From Toxorhynchites rutilus septentrionalis (Eukaryota; Arthropoda; Insecta; Diptera; Culicidae), in assembly GCF_029784135.1 (NCBI RefSeq), contig NC_073744.1, positions 68,121,593 to 68,185,592 on the forward strand: 64,000 bases of DNA, in the 5' to 3' direction. The position numbers were made by a program, and so were the translations under genes. Under the pieces are notes generated by a model. The model saw nothing but the letters and a program-made list of their open reading frames with translations, made no database searches and had not been told where the DNA came from. Of this stretch, positions 33,616-45,445 are shown piece by piece (the stretch's first letter is position 1; each line of letters starts with the position of its first letter).

Positions 33616-36026
33616 TACCTCTATAAGAACAAACATTGTACATATGAGTACAGTTAGCTAAAATCATAATTTTTATCATCAAATGACCAATTTTGATTAC
33701 GACTGATTTGGTTTATAACAACCATAACTCTTAATCCAGATGTCTGATATAATGTAGGGCAAAGTTGCTGAGAAATCACTGAACTTTTTAAGAAAAATAA
33801 CATTTTAAATACATTGTTAACAAATCTTACTTAAAAAATGAATTTAATACTTAATGCGTTTATAGTTCAAAACATGACCCCTTCGATATTAAAAAAAAAA
33901 ATGATTTATAAAATTTCAATGCTCTGCGAAACCGTAACCATTTTAGAAAAGTAATACAAAAAATGTAATCTACATGAAATTTTCAAACTTTCGTCGTTTT
34001 CAAAAAGTAATCTAATTTTTTTTTAGATTTCAAATACGCAAAGTTGGTTAAATGGTCAATGTTTTCACACCCACATAGTTTTACTGCAATCTGAGATTGT
34101 ACTACCAATGGCCAGTCGGGTTGGCATGAAATTCGTCTATTTTTACTACTGTGTGACATTTTTTTTTAAAGGGGCACTTCGAATAAGTTTGGTATTTTTT
34201 GTTTTGATTTTGGGGAAAGCCAATGTTATTTGCGCCAAGCAGTGTACTGAAAGCCAAAACTTCTCTGGGCTTACAGCAATGATTCCGCAGTTTTCTTTCA
34301 GTTCAGTTATATTGTTGTGTTGTTTCGATCGCCACAAAGAAAAATATAACACTCACCAACCCCTCGATGATGAACCAATATTTGGCTTATAAGGAAACAC
34401 CAATTACTTCGTTTTTTTTCTTCTCCCTGGAAAAGGAAAAAAACTTGACAGCTAATACCGTTCAAGTGGCCTTCGAGATCTCTGGAAGTGAAGAAAAAAC
34501 AAACCACACAAAAAAAAACTCATCCAAATCCCGTAAAGTGCCTTAAAGTGTCAACTCATTCTCACCCTTCGTTCGCCCAAGGGTAGTTGCATTTTGAATG
34601 ATTTGCGAACCGAGAAGTAATCCCTTTTCACCCAAAGATGAGCACTTTTTCCTCGGAATCAGGTCAGGCCAGAGCAGAGAAAAGAGCCACAGCAATGTAA
34701 ACAGGATTAACACATTGTTTGTTTAGACAGAGTAATTGTAGTCAAACGGAGGAAAGGCTAATGATTAATTTCCGAGGATTTCTGGAAAAGATTTGAGCCC
34801 ATCGATTGCAAGAAGATGACCCTGGAATCGAAGAGAAAAAAGGGTTGTGGAGAAAGATTTCCTATCTTAATTTGCCTACAGAAGGTGAAAAAGTGGATTA
34901 CAAATGTTCTTTTGCTGCACGAATTACAATGTGTTCTGGGAAAGAAATTCTTTCTCTGGATTTATCTTAACATATGGTGGTCATTCTGATGGTGTTCAAT
35001 TCAACACTTAACGTTAATTCTATCTTCGGGCTAATACCTTTTGTCGAAAAGAGAATAAAAGAAATTTATCTCTCATCTAACGACCATCAAAACGATCGTT
35101 AAACGTGTCAAAATGAAAATTCCCTCACTTTGGTCGGAACCCACCGCATTTGAACTCCAACGTGAACGGAAATTTATCACTTCCTTTATCATTCGTGAAT
35201 AATTTCTTTATTAAAATTTCACCACGAAGGATTCTCCCAATTTCACCCATTCCGGATCAGCGAGCCCCGTAAAACTCACATATCATCAATCTTCATTTCA
35301 CCCATCACGCTCGGACGCAACCACGCCGGATGGTGGCCATTTGTCCTGCCTGCGCTCCCGAAGGTGTAATTTTCATTTCCTCCTGGCTTTTTAATTTGTT
35401 CCATGTTCCGCCACACCAGTGAAAAAGACCACCTTGGAATCCTGCCATTATGCTATTCTGACGGCGGGCTCTCATCTCATCTAGCTTGCCGAAGGACTCT
35501 ATCCGTGCGCGCTCCTTTTCGTTTCCTTGCCGCGGGATGGCCCGGCTAAATAGACTAATTGCGGTGTGCAACACCTTTTCCTGGACGCCAGGACTCGTGG
35601 AGGGTATACTTGCAGAAGGGATCGCGGGCTGATTCAATGCTTCGCTGGAAGTTGTATCCTTCATGCATTTGAAATGATGCAGCAGAGCTTCAGTTCAGTT
35701 ATTATTTGAAATTAATTTAAACGTAATTGGACATAGTGACAAACATTTTTTTCGAAAATATGATCTTGGTTTGTCCAATTTCTTTGAATGCTTGAGTTCA
35801 GTGCCCCTTGTGTTAAATCAGGTATTAAAATGTTTCCAAACATACGAAAACAATTGTCGTTATCATGATTTACAGTAGTTTCATAGGATATTCTTATGAA
35901 TTCACATGGTTCAAAGGTTTATAAAGTCCACCTTTTATTTGTGTCAACGCACTCCAATTTGAGCCTACTTTTAATCAACCACCAGATGATTATTTGGTAC
36001 GTATTCGGACCTTTTCTGGATTATAA
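33616..36026. other. Unassigned stretch
   Basis: AT-rich to 34.6 kb, more balanced to 35.7 kb. A 119-codon open frame on the minus strand at 35305-35664 has no domain I know and no supporting splice context. No TIR pair or repeat is shared with other parts of the window. Confidence 0.4.
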
Positions 36027-36028
36027 TA

Positions 36029-37075
36029 CAGGGATTTCCATTTCGGGCTTCCGAAAGTATACAGCCCTGCGCTGACAACCGTTTGACATAGCTGTCAGCC
36101 AAAGCGTCATATCATTAGTTGAATTCGAACAAACTGGATCCGTAGCGGATATTGTGAAACCTGTGCATCATCGTAATGTGCGTTCAGCCGAAAACATTGC
36201 TGCTGTTGCTGCCTGTGTGGAGGATGACCCGAATGTTTCGATTCCACGGCGTGCTCAGCAATTGGGCTTGTCAAACACATCATTGTGGCGAATTTTGCAT
36301 TTGGACTTGCACCTACATCCATATAAAGTCCAACTGGTACAAAAATTAGAGCGTGGTGACCATGTAATGTGTCAGGCATACGTCGATTGGGTGAACGAAC
36401 AACAGCAGCAAAATGCTGAATTTTCGCATCAAATTTTCTTCAGCGATGAGGCACATTTCGAGCTCGGTGGCTATGTGAACACCCAAAATTTCCGTATATG
36501 AGACTCAGAAAATCCACACGTGATTGTTGAGAGGCCATTACATCCGCCAAAAGTCACTGTTTGGTGCGCATTATGGTCTGGTGGAGTCATCGGGCCGTAT
36601 TTCTTTGAAAATGAGGACGGCGAAACGGTAACTGTGAATGGTGAGCGCTATGGTCGCATGTTAACCGATTTTTTTTGCCACAAATTGAAGATATGGATAC
36701 GGATGACATGTGGTTTCAGCAGGACGGCGCCACGTGCCACACAACACGACCGAACATGGCCATATTGCGAACGAAATTTGGGGGACGCATAATTTCGCGT
36801 TTTGGTGATGCCAATTGGCCGTCCAGATCATGGGATTTGAACCCGCTAGACTTTTTTTTGTGGGTTATGTGAAATACCGTGTCTATGCCAACTCTCCGCT
36901 GAACATTTGAAAGACAACATTCGTGAAGTTATGACCGAGATACCGCCCCACATGTGCCGAAAAGTCATCGAAAATTACCTGTTCCGGATCAAGGTGTGCG
37001 AGGTTTCATCTAAATTCGAATTCTAAGTGTGTTTTATTTCAATTTACTTTCGGAATTTAAAGTTGGAAAACCCTG
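36029..37075 (+). mobile_element. DD41D element, second copy, deleted at both gene ends
   Basis: Flanked by TA at 36027-36028 and 37076-37077, with the same ends as 4676-5954. Compared with that copy, about 170 bp covering the start codon and first HTH is missing (junction at about 36121). About 75 bp or more is missing before the right TIR (junction near 37003). It retains the stretch that is deleted from copy 1 at 5293. Confidence 0.88.
36121..37003 (+). pseudogene. DD41D transposase, N- and C-terminally deleted
   Basis: The reading begins at FEQTGSVADIVKPVHHR and continues through the second HTH and FFSDEAHFEL. A TGA replaces Trp after NTQNFRI at about 36499. A continuous frame runs to MLTDFF, then a frameshift in a T-run near 36672 leads to QIEDMDTDDMWFQQDG and DLNPLDFFLW. 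A further one-base loss follows near 36864. All three catalytic Asp codons are present with the 41-residue spacing. Start codon and first HTH are gone, so it is not functional. Confidence 0.85.
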
Positions 37076-37216
37076 TACTTACAAATATTGTAAACATCAT
37101 GTTTGTACACCATTTATATCAGATTTATATATCTAAATCAAGGAATTGAAACATCTCGAAGGCCTCAATTCTTATCATGGTTTGTCCGATGCACTGATGT
37201 TGGGTTGTCCACATGG

Positions 37217-37530
37217 TTACTTTGGTGGCCGCTTGGCTCGCTTCAGTTTGTTTCTCTGTGTTGAGTGCTGTTCCCCTTGAACATTCCCAAAAAATGCAAT
37301 ATTCTGAAGAAAGTCAAAATTAGCCTTCTCCAGAACCTCGGTCTTATAGTACGTGGTGTTGATTTCCACGATTTTCTCGGTAAACACCAGTGGGAGCTTC
37401 CCATGCCTAGATACGGCCCGGCGCTCTGGAATCGCGGGATGGAGGGTTGCTAGCCAACGTCGGCGTCTACAGCCGATCATTTTGGAAATTGGGTGGCTGT
37501 TGCAAGATAGAGTTTTTCACAGAAAACGCG
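37217..37530 (-). pseudogene. Possible mariner/Tc1 transposase fragment
   Basis: On the minus strand the stretch SRHGKLPLVFTEKIVEINTT then YYKTEVLE resembles the segment between the first and second catalytic residues of some Tc1/mariner transposases (G-x-L-P-L-x-F ... K-I-N-x-x-Y-Y ... V-L-E). Flanking residues do not continue the match convincingly. No TIRs were found. It could be an old fragment; chance similarity is not excluded. Confidence 0.4.
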
Positions 37531-38061
37531 AACCTCTGACCAGCGTGCCGTTAAAGTATCAGTCTGGCTCTGCCCAACCTCTTCATCGTTGTAGCCTTCG
37601 TTACCCCATGAACCTTGCAACAACTGAAACGATCTCAGTAGCCTTGTTAGCCCACCCAATTTGTCAGAACAAGCATGTGCAGTCAAGAAGTTTCTTCTAA
37701 GCACGTGGCAAATTAATTTTCAGTGATTCATCACAGTTTTACATTGAGTTCTCGTTAACGTTCGATATCTTCTAAAGTGAAACCCCAAATGGCGACGGTA
37801 GCAACACGTAAGTATAATCCATTTCCTTAACTATTATTGGGACATGCCGCAATCACTGTGAAAATAAATGCTTCTTTGTTAAGGTAGTTTTGTTCCTTAA
37901 GAAAAAAAGATACTAAAATTTCAAATCCTTCGGCAAAAAAAGTTCCGCGGAGTTCCGCTCCAAAATACCCTCCAACTATTCAGTCATTATACCCTTGATA
38001 TTCTGTGAAGTGATTCTTGTTGATCAAGTCTGCTCTTCTGACCACAGTTTACGTTTTTTAG

Positions 38062-38682
38062 ATGATATTTCTACAATCAAGAATAAAAATTTTCGAACAA
38101 TGGCTCCAAGTTGACCCCTCCCAAAGAAAAGATCTTTTGTTCACCTTTTTGTTGAGTTTTCATAACACGGATGATTTGTCTAAAGAATTTAAAGAAGAGC
38201 TTTTGAAGTTTTGCAAAGTTTATTGCTACAAAATTAACCAGAGATGGTCGAAATGCTGCAGATCATATTCAAAATTCGTAAAGCAAAATTCTGACTGGTT
38301 GTCAAAACCAGTTAAGCTTCCGGCATATCAGAAAGGTAAAACTATAGACGATTTGCAGTCTGTTACTCAAATTGGTAAAGGAAGACCTGAGCAATCGTTT
38401 AACGAATGTTCGAAAAAGACAAAAAGGCGACGTGTTGAAGATCTTGTTAACAACAATGCACCTGAAGAGCTTGCAATCGCTGCCACTGTATCAAACTGTT
38501 CGAGTGGAAATCAGGAGAAAACACTGACGGCACAAGCGCTGGCTCTATATGTAGATTTAGATCGCTCTGAAAGAAAGTACAATGTACTTCGGAGTACTTT
38601 GAATGAAATACATTCAAATTTGCTACCAAGTATTTATGCATTGAAACAAGAAAAAGCAAAAATAACTCCTAAAATAACTTGA
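38062..38682 (+). pseudogene. Transib/RAG1-type transposase, N-terminal part
   Basis: An open frame of about 206 codons begins at ATG 38062 right after a TTTTTTAG that could be a splice acceptor. It reads as a basic N-terminal domain (FEQWLQVDPSQRKDLLFTFL, later KTKRRRVEDLV). It ends at a stop at 38680. A short AT-rich duplication (ATTTATAAGATTTATAAG) then interrupts the gene, and the catalytic part follows from 38779. It belongs with the next two entries as one decayed gene. Confidence 0.6.
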
Positions 38683-38778
38683 TCTCTGCGACCGAGACGT
38701 CTGCTGAAGTAGATTTATAAGATTTATAAGAAGATTATTATTATTTATTATTTATAAGATTTATAAGAAATTTCGCTA

Positions 38779-39326
38779 ATGACTTCAACTTCAGTCAATC
38801 TCGTCTGTAAATGGGGGTTTGACGGCAGTTCAGAGCATAGTGCATATAAGCAAAAGTTTACGGAAGCAGGAAGTTCAGACGAAAGTTTGTTAGCACTGGT
38901 TCCCTTAAAACAGATCGACTCCGCAAATAACGCTATTATCTGGATGAATCCTCGGCCAAGTTCAACATCGTACTGTAGACCGCTTGACTTTGTGTTCACG
39001 AAGGAAGACTCACAAGCTATTCTTGGTATTCAGTCAGAAATGGAGAAGAAAATTAAAGCGTTACAGATTTTCATCATCAACAACGATAGCGCTCAGATCG
39101 TTGTAAGTTTCGAATTCCATCTTACTATGATAGATGGAAAGGTTGCAAATGTGCTTTCCGGAAATAAAGCTTCTGCAAAATGCTTAATTTGTGGATCTTT
39201 TCCGAAAGAGATGAATATATCGAAGGCTGTTGAGACAGTACCAAATACCGAAACTTACAAGCTAGGCCAGTCACCACTGCATTGCAAGATAAAATGTTTT
39301 GAATGCGTAATTCACATCGGTTACAG
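38779..39326 (+). pseudogene. Transib/RAG1-type transposase, catalytic part with both Asp residues
   Basis: Key motifs are KWGFDGSSEHS (first Asp, codon 38821), NPRPSSTSYCRP, LTMIDGKVANVL (second Asp, codon 39133), the zinc pair CLICGS and SPLHCKIKCFE. The Asp-to-Asp distance is 104 residues, close to the 108 of RAG1. The exon ends at 39326 with TACAG/GTTAGC. These features and the catalytic Glu in the next exon fit the Transib family, the proposed ancestor of RAG1. The upstream stop-containing duplication shows it is inactive here. Confidence 0.68.
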
Positions 39327-39384
39327 GTTAGCATTATAAAATGTTTAATAGTGTATAAATAATAACTATCATTCATTCCAACAG
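39327..39384 (+). other. 58-bp intron of the Transib-type gene
   Basis: Donor GTTAGC and acceptor TTCCAACAG bound a 58-bp AT-rich interval. Joining the flanks gives GGT TAC AGA TTG CCA, restoring GYRLP and the continuous reading CVIHIGYRLPFKTWQVK. Such short introns are common in Diptera. Confidence 0.75.
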
Positions 39385-39919
39385 ATTGCCATTCAAAACC
39401 TGGCAAGTGAAAACTGCTGAACATAAGCAAGAGTATGAAAGCAGGAAGCGAGAAATTCAAGAGGCGTTCAAGTCTAGGATGGGTCTAGTTGTCGACAAGC
39501 CGAAACCGGGGTATGGTTCAAGCAATGATGGCAACACTGCACGAAATTTTTTCTCGGATACACAAACCAGCTCGGAAATAACAGGGGTAAGTGTGGAGCT
39601 GATAACGAATTTCGCTACAACTCTCCGTATAATATCGTCGGGGCGAAAAATTGAAATGTCCAAATACCAGAAACTATTGTCGGATACAAGAGATCTCTAC
39701 ATAAGCCTGTACGGATGGTATTTTATGCCTGTAACTGTGCATAAGTTATTGGTACACTGTTCATATATTATGGAAGCATTTGATCTGCCTATTGGGCAGT
39801 CATCGGGAGAGGCTTTAGAAGCTACACACAGGCTGATCAGGGAGAACAGGTTGAATCATACAATTCTGTTTGTCTTTTTAATGAAACTGAATAATTTACA
39901 AAATAATCGAAATATGTAA
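39385..39919 (+). pseudogene. Transib/RAG1-type transposase, C-terminal part with catalytic Glu
   Basis: The frame reads LPFKTWQVKTAEHK, DKPKPGYGSSNDGNTARNFF, MPVTVHKLLVHC and GQSSGEALEATHRL, where Glu (codon near 39809) is the third catalytic residue. Counting through the spliced junction gives about 206 residues from the second Asp to this Glu, within the 206-214 range known for Transib and shorter than RAG1's 253. The protein stops at 39917, earlier than expected, so the C-terminus is truncated. I could not find CACAGTG-type terminal repeats. Confidence 0.68.
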
Positions 39920-40479
39920 AATAAAAAGAAATAAGACATAAGCTTTCTCATCACATTAATTAAAAGAGGTGTACTTATTCATGAACTAACAAATATTACA
40001 AAATAGAGAAAAAAATTTACCTTTAAGGAAAATTCCAAAATAATAAATAAATAATAAATAGTGTAGAGTTTCTCCTGCTATACAATACATGTATGGAATG
40101 TAAAAATTAAATGTGACCCTAGAATAGAAAACATTTAAAAATTTAAAAATCACCACAGTGGCGTTTGCGTAACTTTGCCATCGGATAAGAAATAAAAGAT
40201 TATATTATTTGTGTATTATCCAAACAGGAGAAATATTCCGGAAAGCATTTTATTTCTTCATAACATTATGAATTTGGCGTTTAAGATACTTTTGCGATTA
40301 TGTACAAAACGTTAGTCTTTTATGCAAACAAAATCGTATAAAGCATTAATCTTTCATGCAATGAGTAAGAATATATGAATCAAACATTGCCCTAGAGTAA
40401 AATGTATTTAATTGTTAAAAATGAAGCATTAGCAATTTAGACGAAAAATGTATAAAAAATGAACCGTAATAACATTTAT
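39920..40479. other. Unassigned AT-rich stretch with a TIR-family fragment
   Basis: Non-coding. At about 40155-40177 the words GGCGTTTGCGTAACTTTGC match the right end of the TACTGCCG element (inverse at 7165-7200). Otherwise no repeat is recognised. Confidence 0.5.
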
Positions 40480-41275
40480 TGCGCTCTAAAACCTTCACAT
40501 GCCTAATTTGGTTTCATTCGCTTGATTAATTGTCGAGTAATGCAGAAATTTGTGTTTCATTTATATGGCAGATAGGGGGGAGGAGTGTCTAACCACCATA
40601 GAATCATTTTTTGCAGCCTTTAACTTCACATGCAACATTTGGTTTCATTTGCTTGATTAATTCTCGAGTAATGTAGAAATTTGAGTTTCATTTGTATGAC
40701 AACCCTCCCTTAGAGAGGGGAGTGGAGAGTCGAGCCACCATAGAAACATTTATTGCACCCTAAAACCTTCACAATCCAAATTTGGTTTCATTTACTTGAT
40801 TAATTCTCGAGTAATGCAGAAATTTGTGTTTTATTTGAAACACAAATTTCTGCATTACTCGAGAATTAATCAAGCAAACGAAACCAAATTTGGCATGTGA
40901 AGGTTTTAGGGTGCAATAAATGTTTTAACGGTGGTTAGATACTCCTCCTCCCTCTCTTAGGGGGGCTGCCATACAATTGAAACACAAATTTCATTACTCG
41001 AGAATTAATCAAGTAAATGAAACCAAATTAGACATTTGGAGGTTTTAGGGTGCAATAAATGTTTCTATGGCAGATAGACACACCTCTCTTCTTCCTAAGG
41101 GGGGCTGCCATACAAATGAAACACAAATTTCTTCATAACTCGAGAATTAATCAAGAAAACGAACTCAAATTTGGCATGTGGAGGTTTTTGGGAACGAGGA
41201 ATGTTTCTATGATGGTATGACACCCCTCCCTCCTCTGTAAAGAAGAGGGGGTCCCATAAAAATATTACACATATT
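40480..41275. repeat. Palindromic minisatellite array (142-bp unit)
   Basis: About two and a half units in minus orientation (40490-40838) meet about three units in plus orientation (40840-41275) at TTTATTTGAAACACAAATTT. Units carry the same CTGCCATACAAATGAAACAC and CCAAATTTGGCATGTG words as the array at 22786. The head-to-head junction can form a long hairpin. Confidence 0.82.
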
Positions 41276-41388
41276 TGAACCAAACATGACAATTGAAAAT
41301 TGATCGTAAGTAAGAAAACGTAAATGTTTGAAGGTATTGATAACAAAAAACAAATTTTGGGCGGGACGAAGTTTGCCGGGTCAGCTAG
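41276..41388 (+). mobile_element. Helitron-like 3' terminus following the minisatellite
   Basis: After CATGACAATTGAAAATT, shared with 23818 beyond the first array, come GTAAGTAAGAAAACGT and GTTTGCCGGGTCAGCTAG ending at 41388 before T. The minisatellite lies only about 110 bp upstream of the terminus here, the undisrupted layout of the family. Confidence 0.65.
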
Positions 41389-43894
41389 TATCTAATAAAA
41401 ATCTTCAAAATCAATCAATCCTCAATAATTTATATTCATCACAGCTCGAGGAACGTCATCAGGTCAGAGGACATAAATTTGCTCTCGAGCAAGATAGTTT
41501 CGTGCTTTTTTATTCCTTGCAGTATTTCTCCGTGCAGGAAACCGGAGCACAAGTTCAGTTCAGACAGGAGGAAGGCATTGCAAAATAAATATTTTCCCGG
41601 TCTCTCGGAATGGGCGGAATAATAGTTAGCAAACCCATTGAATGGGGCGCTTTTTTCAAGTTGGCAGTAAAACAACAATAACAATAATGGATCGTAATGC
41701 GGATTTTAGTGTTTTGGTTTGGTACGGAAGACGAAACCGAAGAAAACAAAACAGTATATTTTATGAGTTGGGTTTGCCTCCCGGCGTTTTGGGAACAATA
41801 GTTGAAGCATTAACATGAGCCCATAGAACAAATGCCTGCAGGCACAGACAGAATTGTTCCAGAACGGAGTTCGTACGCAAATTTGACACGCCAAAAGCAG
41901 CTGAAAATTTTCTCCGTGTCTTGCGTTGTTTGTTCCACTAAAACTAAGTATGTCAACTTTTGTCAAATAATACATTCGAATTATTTATTGCTGTTAATTC
42001 TTCTCTTTATTCCTCGCAGTATTTCATAACGTTTGCAACGAATGCTGATCCCACTAACGAGTCACGCATCCGCACGTAAAATATAAGCTTTGCCGATTCA
42101 GGATTCGGTCACGCCGCAGCTCGATCCGAAAATTGCCCCCATCGAGAGCACTTTTCACGTGCGGCGCTTATCCGACAGGCTCGTAATTGTATCTCATTTG
42201 ATCGTGCAATATTGACGCTAGATGATCGGATCACACAGCATCCGCCGTACGTTTGTGTATGTGTGAGTATATATAACATATAACGTTCGAGTGGAGTTCC
42301 TTTTCGTGCCTCAGTAAAACCTAGGTATTCCAGTCAATCGCTTATGATGGGGTGTTGAAAGAAACACATCGAACGATCATGACCGACGTTCATATTCCGG
42401 ACCCGCTGGGAAGGCGCACTAACGATATTTATTTTATAACGAAATCATATTATGTACGAACTAGCAGGGGTTGTAATAAAACTTAATACGGACCACGAGA
42501 AGGCAGCGATGAAGGAAAAGAACGCAAATAAGATAATTTGTGCTTCGGAGTGATGAATAAGGAAAGAGTCATGAGCGGGTTCTTTTTGGTTCTGTGAAAT
42601 GAGGGGGTAAACACCGCAGTCGGCGCACCGAAAGAGTTGCTCAAACAAGCTTAAAACATGATTAACATTATCTCGCGTTGATTCGCTTCTTGGCACATTA
42701 CATATAGTTCGACGATTGGCAGGGTTCCCGGAATAAGTCCCAACTAGCGCACTGTGAGAAGTCTTCCCCAAACGCGTGCAAACATAATCCCTTTTTTATC
42801 GGCTGCTTTTCCAATGTGGTAGTTAGCGATTGGTTCCACACGAATTACTCCGATATTGATAAAATAATGTAATGAAGCAAGAAAACTATATGCGTTGTTC
42901 CTGCCTCTCGAGTACCGAGTGTTACGGGTCGTTTTTCGCTCACTGCAAACCTGCTATTCGTGGGTCGTGTGATTTGGTTCAACCGCGGTACGGTAATCGC
43001 AGCATATTTTTCTCTCGCAATGACAGACATAAAGAAGCATGACTTATGTCTTATTGGCACCCAATTTCGGGCGAATCACTCGATGGGAACCAGTTTGACA
43101 CTAATCCCATCCAACAGAGTGGTCTTCCTCCTCGTACCGTTACGAATGGGATCAAAGTAGAGAATGACACCTCCGGAGTGACACCTACACTCGTCTCCGA
43201 GTGATTTCGTTGCAGCGGAATGGATCCCACCAACGAAGTGTTAATAATTGATTGAAGTTGATCCCTACTGACGCTTTATTTACACAGGGCTGTCAAGGGC
43301 TGCTCCGGGAGGGAAGAGTGGAGTTCTGTGCAGCCGAATCGTTGCATGTGGTGCGCCTACCTGCTGTGATGATTGTTGTTGAGCAACAGATGACATGCAG
43401 CGGCTCATTTATGCTTTTTTGCCGATTTTCTCCGAGTCCGAGAGGCTGTCTCTATGGTGCGTCGTAAGAGACTTTTGGAATAACGCCGTTCCGGACCTAA
43501 TTAGATTCGTAGGGTAGGGAAGTGCCAGATTGCCCCACCCAACTTCCCGCTAGACCTCATAGCAAGTATTGAAGAAGATTAGAACTGGGGAATATACCAC
43601 TCTATTTTTTATTTGTTTATTCGCGGTGTAAAACATATTTTCTATTTATGATCAATGAATTTATGCAGCCTATGCTGCATACAGAATAATTCATAATGCA
43701 TGATTCACAGAAAATAAATAATTTAGGATTATTTATTGAATAAGTGTTCACGGATCATTTAAACCAGGGATTCTTAAAGTGGTCGATATCAACCCCTTAG
43801 GGTCGATATCAGTTTCCGAGGGGTCGACATGAACGAAAAATGTTTTTGTAGATCGACGGGTTCTAAAAATCGACAACTAGTTGTACATTTTTTT
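41389..43894. other. Unassigned stretch, GC-richer 42.0-43.5 kb
   Basis: No gene can be supported. Short frames near 42445-42771, 43051-43233 and 43252-43467 have no recognised domain, splice pattern or neighbour support. No shared repeats were noticed, so this may be host intergenic or intronic DNA. Confidence 0.4.
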
Positions 43895-44140
43895 GACGTA
43901 GAACTACGTCTTTCATTAAGGGTGCCAAATCAGAAAACAGGTCACATTTTTATGAAATAAAGTTAACGTTAATAACTATTTTTGCCGCGAACGGATTTTG
44001 ACGATTTACATACCAAACGAATCGGAAATTCCCTAAGATTTGTGTGATATTCTATACATCACAATCCCCTGGTGTGTCAATGGTTAAAATTCATGAAAAC
44101 TATAAGCGTTGTCATTTTCCCATACATTTGTTCTGTTGAT
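43895..44140 (+). repeat. Dispersed repeat (GGTGCCAAATCAGAAAACAG type), copy 2
   Basis: Starts with the near-palindrome GACGTAGAACTACGTC at 43895-43910, then is colinear with 13985-14225. The copy at 14 kb lacks the palindrome. Non-coding. Confidence 0.6.
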
Positions 44141-44272
44141 TTGCGTGCTTTCCCGAACAGAGCTGTCAATAACGAGCAACTTATTGACGAGCAACGAAGA
44201 GGAAATCGTAAGATTTAAAGTCTCCGTGAACAAAGGAAAGGAATAAGAACGGAGGGGAATATTTGCCTGGAG

Positions 44273-44308
44273 TATAAACAGTGGATATCGCTGAGGCAAA
44301 CTTTCAGT
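44273..44308 (+). promoter_or_regulatory. Candidate core promoter: TATA box plus initiator
   Basis: TATAAA at 44273-44278 and TCAGTC with its A at 44306 are 33 bp apart, the canonical arthropod TATA-to-initiator spacing. The downstream sequence encodes only a short frame (ATG at 44351), and a MITE lies 150 bp further on. It may be a remnant retroelement or host promoter. Seen by motif only. Confidence 0.4.
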
Positions 44309-44452
44309 CTCGTTCTGTTTTCAAAGTTCTTCCTTGTTTTGCGTCATCACATGCCTTCGTTTCGGGTTGAGCTGTGGACGCGATCAAGTTATTCATTCGC
44401 TGATGTCTCTGACATTGCAATCATTGCATCAAACTGACGCCATTACATTAAC

Positions 44453-44643
44453 ACTCCTATACTCGCGCATTGGTCTGTCAGACCGAGAAATCAATAATTC
44501 GTTCATTTCTCAGAAAACATCAACTTGCGATTCTGTCTAGCTTCGTTCGTCATCGTTTAGCGTATCGCATGTGTTGGTACAAAGGGGGCGTGTGTCACTT
44601 CTTTAACACTTTCGGTCTGACACACCGACGCGAGTATAGGAGT
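44453..44643. mobile_element. 191-bp MITE
   Basis: Inverted ends begin ACTCCTATACTCGCG and continue with GGTCTGTCAGACCGA-like sequence. AAC flanks both sides (44450-44452, 44644-44646), a possible 3-bp duplication. Non-coding. A left-end fragment of the family lies near 15272. Confidence 0.65.
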
Positions 44644-45445
44644 AACTTTTTTGGACAAGTGCCTTTTTTCGTATTCTAGAATATTGTTGAATGAAATGTA
44701 TAAATTAATGTTAGTGGCGTGGAATATTTATTGAATATAATGCATAAGATCATTACCGGACTATTCTTATTTGATTTCAGCCCCTTTTGTAACTGGATTG
44801 AACGGATCCATATATTAACTATTCGTCGTTAAATTCATACGTTCAAAAGCAAAATATGTTTGACTTTCGTATAGTTATTCGCTAAATATAATGGTCATAC
44901 ATATACACACTTGTGAAAGAATTTCACTTGTGGAAGAATTGTGAACAGTAAACTATTAAATAATCGGTGGCTTATGGTAATTTTTAACAGTTACAGTTTC
45001 GGGGTTTTTTTTTTAATGGACAATATCGACAAGAAAACAAGAAAAAGGAAAGGAAGTTCCTAAAAATCACTTTATATCATCTTTTTATGTCCCATTTAAA
45101 AATGCATTAATTCTTAGTTTACCAAGAATACAGAGAGAAAGAATATGCAAACTTCATATTCCAGAACCTTTATTATCTGGTTATCTAGAAGGTCGTTATA
45201 CATTCTTCTTCTCGATAAAAAATCCGAAAACACGCAACAACTGCATGAAATGTAAAAAAATATGTTTGTTTCGAGCATGCAGTTATGCTATGTTCTGATT
45301 CTAACTCCAATGAAACCACAATCGATTAAAATGTTTTTATGTTATTTAATAGCTCTTTATACTTCCATGAATTATATTCAGTTGCTTAATATAAACACTA
45401 TTCATCATTTTGCGCTATTCTCAATAGAAATGTTTTTTATAGCAA
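44644..45445. other. Unassigned AT-rich stretch
   Basis: No gene, RNA or repeat recognised. Frames such as 45262-45453 are low-complexity and hydrophobic by composition. Confidence 0.4.

Noticed and set aside
35305..35664. 119-codon minus-strand open frame
   Set aside because: No domain or exon signals, and composition is typical of a short chance frame.
37789..37807. Possible first exon of the Transib-type gene (ATGGCGACGGTAGCAACAC before GTAAGT)
   Set aside because: The donor leaves phase 1, but the acceptor before 38062 needs phase 0 to keep the transposase frame. The join does not work without another exon.
40152..40162. CACAGTG as a Transib terminal heptamer
   Set aside because: It is in the wrong orientation for a right end and belongs to the GGCGTTTGCGTAACTTTGC fragment of the TACTGCCG family.
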